Origin: Clostridiaceae bacterium
GTDB lineage: Bacteria; Bacillota; Clostridia; Acetivibrionales; DUMC01
Assembly: GCA_012512865.1 (NCBI GenBank)
Contig: JAAZDH010000040.1
Span: forward strand, 1 to 19,275
DNA: 19,275 nt
Reading direction: 5' to 3'
Below the pieces are notes generated by a model. It did not search any database. It had not been told where the DNA came from and was given only the letters and a program-made list of their open reading frames with translations. Below are positions 15,001 to 19,275 of this stretch, piece by piece (the stretch's first letter is position 1; every line of letters starts with the position of its first letter). A program made the position numbers and the translations under genes.

Positions 15001-15022
15001 TTCGGCCTGAACCGGATTTTTT
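15001..15022 (+). terminator. Possible weak intrinsic terminator after xth
   Basis: TTCGG, a 6-nt loop and CCGGA form a 5-bp stem (one G-U pair), followed directly by T6 (15017-15022). The stem is short. It lies about 80 bp past the xth stop. The remaining 14919-15180 stretch shows only a TTTTCCATAC direct repeat (near 14965 and 14982). Confidence 0.4.
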
Positions 15023-15178
15023 CACGACTAAAAATATGAGGGCAGGCAAGCGAGGTGGTGATTTTGTTTTTTAAATTACAGCTGTGCAGAAAACACTTTA
15101 ATTTCAAAGGCAGTTGAGGGCGATAATATAACATTGCACTGTATACATTTTCCCATAAGTCTTGAACATCATCCTTAA

Positions 15179-15283
15179 AAGGACGGCGGAGAAATTAAAG
15201 TTTTCGGGCTTAATAATATCAAATATGAAAAAGAAATAAAAAAACAGGATAGGTTAACCATAGGAGACGGAATTTATGTGTAG
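15179..15283 (+). pseudogene. Coding remnant, unidentified protein C-terminus
   Basis: A 34-codon frame bounded upstream by a stop, without ATG, ending at TAG 15281. It includes KDGGEIKVFGLNNIKYEKE and QDRLTIGDGIYV, which has the balanced composition of real protein. It looks like the tail of a lost gene; I do not recognise the family. No ribosome site. The rest of 15284-15470 is AT-rich with a T9 and A6 tract and no gene. Confidence 0.3.
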
Positions 15284-15474
15284 CCCATTACGATAAGTTT
15301 CAATTATATACCGGGAAAAAAAGCAAACAAAGCAAGGAAATCGTATCACATATTTACTTAAATTTATTTACTTAATTACGTTTGGCAATAAATGCAAAAG
15401 CCTAAAGCCCTTAAAAATGGTGCTATTAGTGGAATTAATAAAATTAAAAAATTTTTTTTTAAAAAAGAAGAATA

Positions 15475-15503
15475 TTGTATTTTTGCATAGAATGTATTAT
15501 AAT
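15475..15503 (+). promoter_or_regulatory. Sigma-A promoter of the LacI-type regulator
   Basis: TTGTAT (15475-15480), 17 bp, TATAAT (15498-15503). A/T tracts at 15441-15466 just upstream could act as an UP-like element. Confidence 0.75.
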
Positions 15504-15508
15504 ATTAA

Positions 15509-15522
15509 GTAAAACGTATTCA
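15509..15522. promoter_or_regulatory. Probable LacI-family operator at the regulator's own transcription start
   Basis: GTAAAACGTATTCA shares 12 of 14 bases, including 11 in a row, with the motif before the transketolase gene. It has the central CG and near symmetry usual for LacI-family operators. It lies six bases past the -10 box, over the expected start point, so it would give autorepression. Binding by the adjacent regulator is inferred. Confidence 0.55.
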
Positions 15523-15539
15523 TTAACTAGGTGATAGTG

Positions 15540-16577
15540 ATGAGGGAAATGAGCAGAACGACAGTAAAAGACATAGCAAATGCCTTGGGTATCTCTGTTG
15601 GAACAGTGAGCAAAGCCCTGACAGGGAAAAAAGGTATAAGTGAGGAAACAAGAGAAACTGTGCTGAAAACTGCTAAGAGCTTAGGATATAAGGTGAACCG
15701 TGTAGCGCAAAGCCTAGCTAGGAATCCCATTTATATAGGTATTCTAGCTCCCAGTGTTTGGCCGGAATATTATGGGAGCCTTCAAGAAGGCATAAAAAGG
15801 GAACTTGACATACTGAATGATAATAATGTAATAAGTATATATAAGTATGTTTCCAGTTTATATTCCGGGGAAGAAATAAAGAATGCTATTGATGCTTTTA
15901 TCAATGAGGGAGTAGATGCAATAATCATATGTCCAGCCTTCGATTCCAGTTATATTGATTGTTTGGACAGGTTGGATCAGTTAAACATCCCTGTTGTACT
16001 CTTAGGAACTGACTTTCCCAAAGGGAAACGTTTAACATGTGTTAGATCAGATGCTAATACTGCAGGAAAATTGGCGGGCGAATTTATTAAATACCTTATG
16101 CCAAAAGGTTCTATGGCGGTTGTATTAATTGGTAATAAGGACATGCAGGATCATAAAGAAAAAGCAAATAGTTTTATACAGGAACTTGAAAAGGACAACT
16201 ATAAGGTGGGTTATGTTTATGAGACACAGGATGAGCCTGAAGTGGCTTATTATTTAACGTGCAAAGTACTTAGGGAGATACATGATATAGGCGGAATATA
16301 TGTAGCAACGGGAAACTCTGTAGCTGTTTGTAAGTGTATTGCAGAACATAATATGGCGGGAAAGGTTAAGGTCATTGCTACCGATATTTTCCCGGATATT
16401 GCAGTTTATGTTGAACAAGGAATTATTCATGGCCTAATATATCAGGATCCAGTAACACAAGGAAGAATTGCTGTTAAGGTCATTTACGAGCATCTTACCC
16501 AGAGAAAAGTCTGCGAACAAAATATATTTGTGCAGCCACAGCTAGTTTTGCGAAGCAACTTTCGAAGCTTTTTATAA
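15540..16577 (+). CDS. LacI-family transcriptional regulator
   Basis: A 345-residue sugar-responsive DNA-binding repressor. The N-terminal helix-turn-helix reads TTVKDIANALGISVGTVSKAL, with the hinge after LKTAKSLGYKVNRVAQSLA. From about residue 60 a periplasmic-binding-protein-like effector domain follows (IYIGILAPSVWPEYYGSLQEG; later ATGNSVAVCKCIAE and VIATDIFPDIAVYV), most like ribose/pentose-binding regulators. Start ATG 15540 is chosen from AGGTGAT (15529-15535), an extended anti-16S match; ATG 15549 is also possible. The gene has a good promoter with an operator-like motif over its start point. It leads the UroD-like and transketolase genes and is the best candidate to control them. The effector is unknown, probably a sugar. 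Confidence 0.93.
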   Translation: MREMSRTTVKDIANALGISVGTVSKALTGKKGISEETRETVLKTAKSLGYKVNRVAQSLARNPIYIGILAPSVWPEYYGSLQEGIKRELDILNDNNVISIYKYVSSLYSGEEIKNAIDAFINEGVDAIIICPAFDSSYIDCLDRLDQLNIPVVLLGTDFPKGKRLTCVRSDANTAGKLAGEFIKYLMPKGSMAVVLIGNKDMQDHKEKANSFIQELEKDNYKVGYVYETQDEPEVAYYLTCKVLREIHDIGGIYVATGNSVAVCKCIAEHNMAGKVKVIATDIFPDIAVYVEQGIIHGLIYQDPVTQGRIAVKVIYEHLTQRKVCEQNIFVQPQLVLRSNFRSFL

Positions 16578-16634
16578 AGATAAAAATTGTTTACATAAAA
16601 ATCTTGAAAATTTAAAGGGGAATTTGGTGGGATT

Positions 16635-17804
16635 ATGAGTGCTTTTAAAGAATGGAGAGGTTTTAATATTGCAAAAAGGTGTGAAAAAATTAAACGGGCT
16701 TATAATCTTGAGGAACTGAGGACACCGGATGATTTTCCAATCGTCATTAATACTCCATGTTATTTTGGCTTTGGTAATAATCCTATGCCTCCCGATTATT
16801 GGACCAACCCTGCCAGTATGGTAGATTACCAGGAAAAAGGTTTTGAAAAACACCTTGCTAATGTAAATGATGATACTATACCGTACTTTATGCCCTGGTT
16901 CGGAACAGGCGTAATAGCCTCTGCTTTTGGGTGCAAAATTAAAGAAGCTTCGGGGTTCGGAGATGATCCTGCGGTTGTAAGTACATGTATAGAAAATGTA
17001 AAGGATATTGCAAACCTGAAGATACCTGATCCATATAAAGATGGATTAATGCCGGTAGTCTTAAAATTTATTGATTATGCTGTGCAGCATAGTGACCTTC
17101 CTGTGGGTCTTACAGATATGAATAGTCCTTTGTGTACAGCTGCCCAGGTGTGCGGATATGACAAGCTTTTTATATGGATGTTTGAAGAACCTGAAGCTGT
17201 ACATGAGTTAATGAATATTATAACCGAAACATTCATTAAATGGGTCAAAACTCAAAAGGAACATATAGGAGAACCTCTTGATAGCAGTAATGGACTCCAG
17301 GGGGTATGGTCGCCAAAGGGTGTCGGGGTCTGGGTATCAGACGATGACCTTGTTTCTATAGGCCCGGAATTATACGAGGAATTTGTGGTTCCTTATTATT
17401 CAATGATTTTTGAAACTTTTGGCGGTGGAAGTGTACATTTTTGTGGTAACGGAGCTCACCAAGCAAGTAACCTTTTAAAAATAAGAAATATTAAAGTAGT
17501 AAACAATTCACCCATGGCTAATTTTGAGGCTTTTGGAAAGCTTGTTAATGTAATTGCCCAAAAAGTTGTAATACAAATCCAGGATGCAGCACCAATTGAT
17601 GTAGAAAACTATTACTCAAAGCTTTTTGAAAAAATTGATGATCCCAGGGGTATTATGTTAGCAACTTTTGTTGAGGATACTATCGGGCTGACCATGGATG
17701 GTGGGACAGCTACAGTTAAATGGGATCCTATTGAGACAGCCAATCGGATTGTCAATTCAGTAAGAAGATGTGTACAGTACAAGCTAAATAAGCTAACCAG
17801 ATAA
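16635..17804 (+). CDS. Uroporphyrinogen decarboxylase-like (UroD/MtaA-type) protein
   Basis: A 389-residue (beta/alpha)8-barrel protein of the URO-D superfamily. It is unlikely to be heme-pathway HemE: the HemE N-terminal RPVW motif is absent, and HFCGNGAH at residues 268-275 matches the HxCG zinc site of MtaA/MtbA-type methylcobamide methyltransferases. The later Cys that usually completes that zinc site is not seen at the expected place. Other family-like segments are YFMPWFGTGVIASAFG and DMNSPLCTAAQVCGYDKLF. Start ATG 16635 has GGTGGG a few bases upstream and AAAGGGG further out. It lies 57 bp after the LacI-type gene and 169 bp before the transketolase. Many such clostridial UroD-like proteins in sugar loci have no known function. 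No corrinoid protein is visible nearby. Confidence 0.85.
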   Translation: MSAFKEWRGFNIAKRCEKIKRAYNLEELRTPDDFPIVINTPCYFGFGNNPMPPDYWTNPASMVDYQEKGFEKHLANVNDDTIPYFMPWFGTGVIASAFGCKIKEASGFGDDPAVVSTCIENVKDIANLKIPDPYKDGLMPVVLKFIDYAVQHSDLPVGLTDMNSPLCTAAQVCGYDKLFIWMFEEPEAVHELMNIITETFIKWVKTQKEHIGEPLDSSNGLQGVWSPKGVGVWVSDDDLVSIGPELYEEFVVPYYSMIFETFGGGSVHFCGNGAHQASNLLKIRNIKVVNNSPMANFEAFGKLVNVIAQKVVIQIQDAAPIDVENYYSKLFEKIDDPRGIMLATFVEDTIGLTMDGGTATVKWDPIETANRIVNSVRRCVQYKLNKLTR

Positions 17805-17839
17805 TAAAACCAGAGAGAACGGAACATAAAAAAAGAGTA

Positions 17840-17845
17840 TATAAT
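17840..17845 (+). promoter_or_regulatory. Possible -10 box before the transketolase gene
   Basis: TATAAT inside TATATAATAT, 20 bp before the operator-like motif. No convincing -35 was found, so an activator or read-through from the UroD-like gene may be involved. Confidence 0.35.
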
Positions 17846-17862
17846 ATGCGGAAAAATATGAT

Positions 17863-17876
17863 GGAAAACGTATTCC
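17863..17876. promoter_or_regulatory. Probable LacI-family operator before the transketolase gene
   Basis: GGAAAACGTATTCC is a 14-bp palindrome matching in 12 of 14 positions, with a central CG. It shares AAAACGTATTC with the site at the LacI-type gene's start. It also resembles a CcpA cre site but lacks the T of the leading TG. Located about 100 bp before the transketolase start. Confidence 0.55.
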
Positions 17877-17893
17877 GTAAAATGGACAAAGAC

Positions 17894-17918
17894 AATTGAT
17901 AATTAAAATAATTGATAA
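17894..17918 (+). repeat. Short direct repeat in the transketolase leader
   Basis: AATTGATAA at 17894-17902 and again at 17910-17918, a 16-bp period. Same style as the other gene-border repeats here, but only partial. Confidence 0.5.
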
Positions 17919-17973
17919 CTGACGTGAAACAATTATATGATTGGTCTGTCGTTGTTAAAGAAAGGTGAAAGAA

Positions 17974-19275
17974 ATGAATCTACCTGGGCTAAGACGCTTT
18001 GAAACGGAAAAATTAAGTAAAGACCATGTCGAACTGTTGCTTAGATTTTCATGCAAAGCAAGAAGAGATGCGCTGGAGATGATTACTCGTTCGGGTTCAG
18101 GACATCTTGGGGGGGGCAATGTCTTCTATAGATATATATATTATGCTCTGGCTTTGTGCAAATATATACCCAGGAATAGAAAATAATCCTAAAAGAGATA
18201 GAATAGTAATAAGCCATGGACATACAGCCGCAGCAGTATATGCAGTCCTTGGGAATATTGGTTATTTTAACATTGAAGATGCTGTGAAAAATTTTCGAAG
18301 AGATGGCAGCCCGTTTGAAGGGCACCCCAATACCGAGGTTCCAGGAGTAGAATGGTGTAGCGGAAGCCTTGGACAGGGGCTTTCGGTAGGCTGCGGTTTT
18401 GCCGTTGCAGCAAAAATAACGGGAAAGAATTATCATGTATTTGTAGTCATGGGAGACGGGGAACAAGCTAAAGGTCAGTTTCAGGAAGCCAGGGAATTTG
18501 CGGTTAAGTTTGGTTTAGGCAACTTGACGGCTATTATTGATTTTAATAATCTCCAGGCAAGCGGAAAAATTGAAAATATAATGCCTCAAAATATTCCCGG
18601 GAAATATGAATCTTCAGGTTGGAGAGTTTTAAGTATTGATGGACATGATTACCAGCAAATATTTCAAGCATTAAGGACCTGTTATCTAAGGAAGGATGTT
18701 CCAACATTAATTATAGCTAAAACAGTTATGGGAAAAGGAATTTCTTTTGTTGAAAACAACCATGAGTACCATGGAAAGGTACTTGATTCCAAGCAGTATG
18801 AATGTGCACTAAAAGAACTTGGTTTTGATAATACTACACAGGATGTGTCTTTATATGCTGATTCTATTGATATGCATGAGATTTCAAGGTTAATACCTGG
18901 AGCAGAGAGGCTTAAATTGGAAGAAACCCCTAAGGAAGAGCCTGTAGAATATAAGGTAAATCCAGGAAATCCCTTGATTTATGAAGCAGGCAGTATGGTT
19001 GATTGCAGGACAGCATTCGGAGAAGCTCTTTATGATATTGCTTTACAAAATTCTGAAAGAAATAGTGTTCATATGGTAGCAATTGATTGTGATTTAGTCG
19101 AATCGGTCAAACTCAAAAAATTTGCGCAAAAATTTCCCGAAAGACTAGTCGAGTGTGGCATTCAAGAGCATAATGGGGTAACATTGGCCGGAGCGCTGTC
19201 AAAATCGGGGGTACTTACTTTTGTTGCAGATTTTGGTGTATTTGGACTTGATGAAGTATACGGCCAGCTAAGAAT
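17974..19275 (+). CDS. tkt: Transketolase, N- and C-terminal parts fused; frameshifted in a G8 run and cut by the window edge
   Basis: A thiamine-diphosphate enzyme that moves two-carbon units between sugars, linking pentose and hexose phosphates. The N-terminal part has SGSGHLGG (phosphate/TPP loop), SHGHTAAAVYAVLG, WCSGSLGQGLSVG and the TPP motif MGDGEQAKGQ... to IIDFNN. A linker rich in Glu/Pro leads to the pyrimidine-domain start (DCRTAFGEALYDIALQNSE) and ECGIQEHNGVTLAGALSKSG, so both halves are in one gene, not split as often in Firmicutes. ATG 17974 is chosen because AAAGGTG lies six bases upstream. The run of eight Gs (18109-18116) has one too many: the frame closes at 18186, while the true frame continues from GCA 18116 to the window end. 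Phase variation, decay or base-calling error could explain it. Confidence 0.88.

Noticed and set aside
16635..17804. Heme biosynthesis HemE
   Set aside because: The HemE N-terminal active-site motif is missing, the HxCG motif is of methyltransferase type, and no heme gene is nearby.
17863..17876. CcpA cre site
   Set aside because: It resembles cre but lacks the leading TG, and the matching site at the LacI-type gene makes the local regulator a better candidate; not fully excluded.

Overview
The window looks like a low-to-moderate GC clostridial (Firmicutes) chromosome. The evidence is the purine-rich Shine-Dalgarno sites, sigma-A promoters of the TTGACA/TATAAT type, an LplA/LplB/YtcP-type sugar importer without its own ATPase, a small DUF1858-type protein and a LacI-regulated sugar locus. 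The species cannot be named from sequence alone. No rRNA, tRNA, CRISPR array or intact mobile element was seen.

Layout. 1-3860: a carbohydrate ABC importer (binding lipoprotein and two permeases), with a long hairpin between the first two genes. 3861-6000: inverted repeats, a promoter, a putP-type sodium/proline symporter broken by four single-base indels, and a terminator- or REP-like hairpin. 6005-7190: a degraded patch holding a HAD phosphatase cut off at its C-terminus, remnant frames and a small acidic protein. 7194-8551: an ECF sigma factor overlapping a membrane protein that is probably its anti-sigma factor. 8502-8696 (minus): a truncated DUF1858-type gene converging on it. 8872-11280: a divergent pair, an SDR oxidoreductase (minus) and an AGE-family sugar 2-epimerase (plus), with a clear promoter for each and a perfect palindrome over the SDR -10 box. 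11281-14918: a promoter and a strongly foldable leader, then MATE exporter, EamA/DMT transporter and exonuclease III (xth, frameshifted at its start). 14919-15539: non-coding with a gene remnant. 15540-19275: LacI-type regulator, UroD/MtaA-like protein and a fused transketolase running off the window and frameshifted in a G8 run. Near-identical operator-like motifs lie before the regulator and before the transketolase, suggesting one sugar-responsive regulon.

Two patterns run through the window. First, short tandem repeats of 10-29 bp sit at gene borders; in four genes the stop codon itself lies inside the repeat, and in one gene the repeat forms the coding N-terminus. Second, six single-base indels fall in three otherwise well-conserved genes, many of them in or next to short homopolymers. 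This means either recent gene decay or base-calling error. The most unusual biology candidates are the repeat pattern, the folded leader before the MATE gene and the LacI/UroD-like/transketolase locus.
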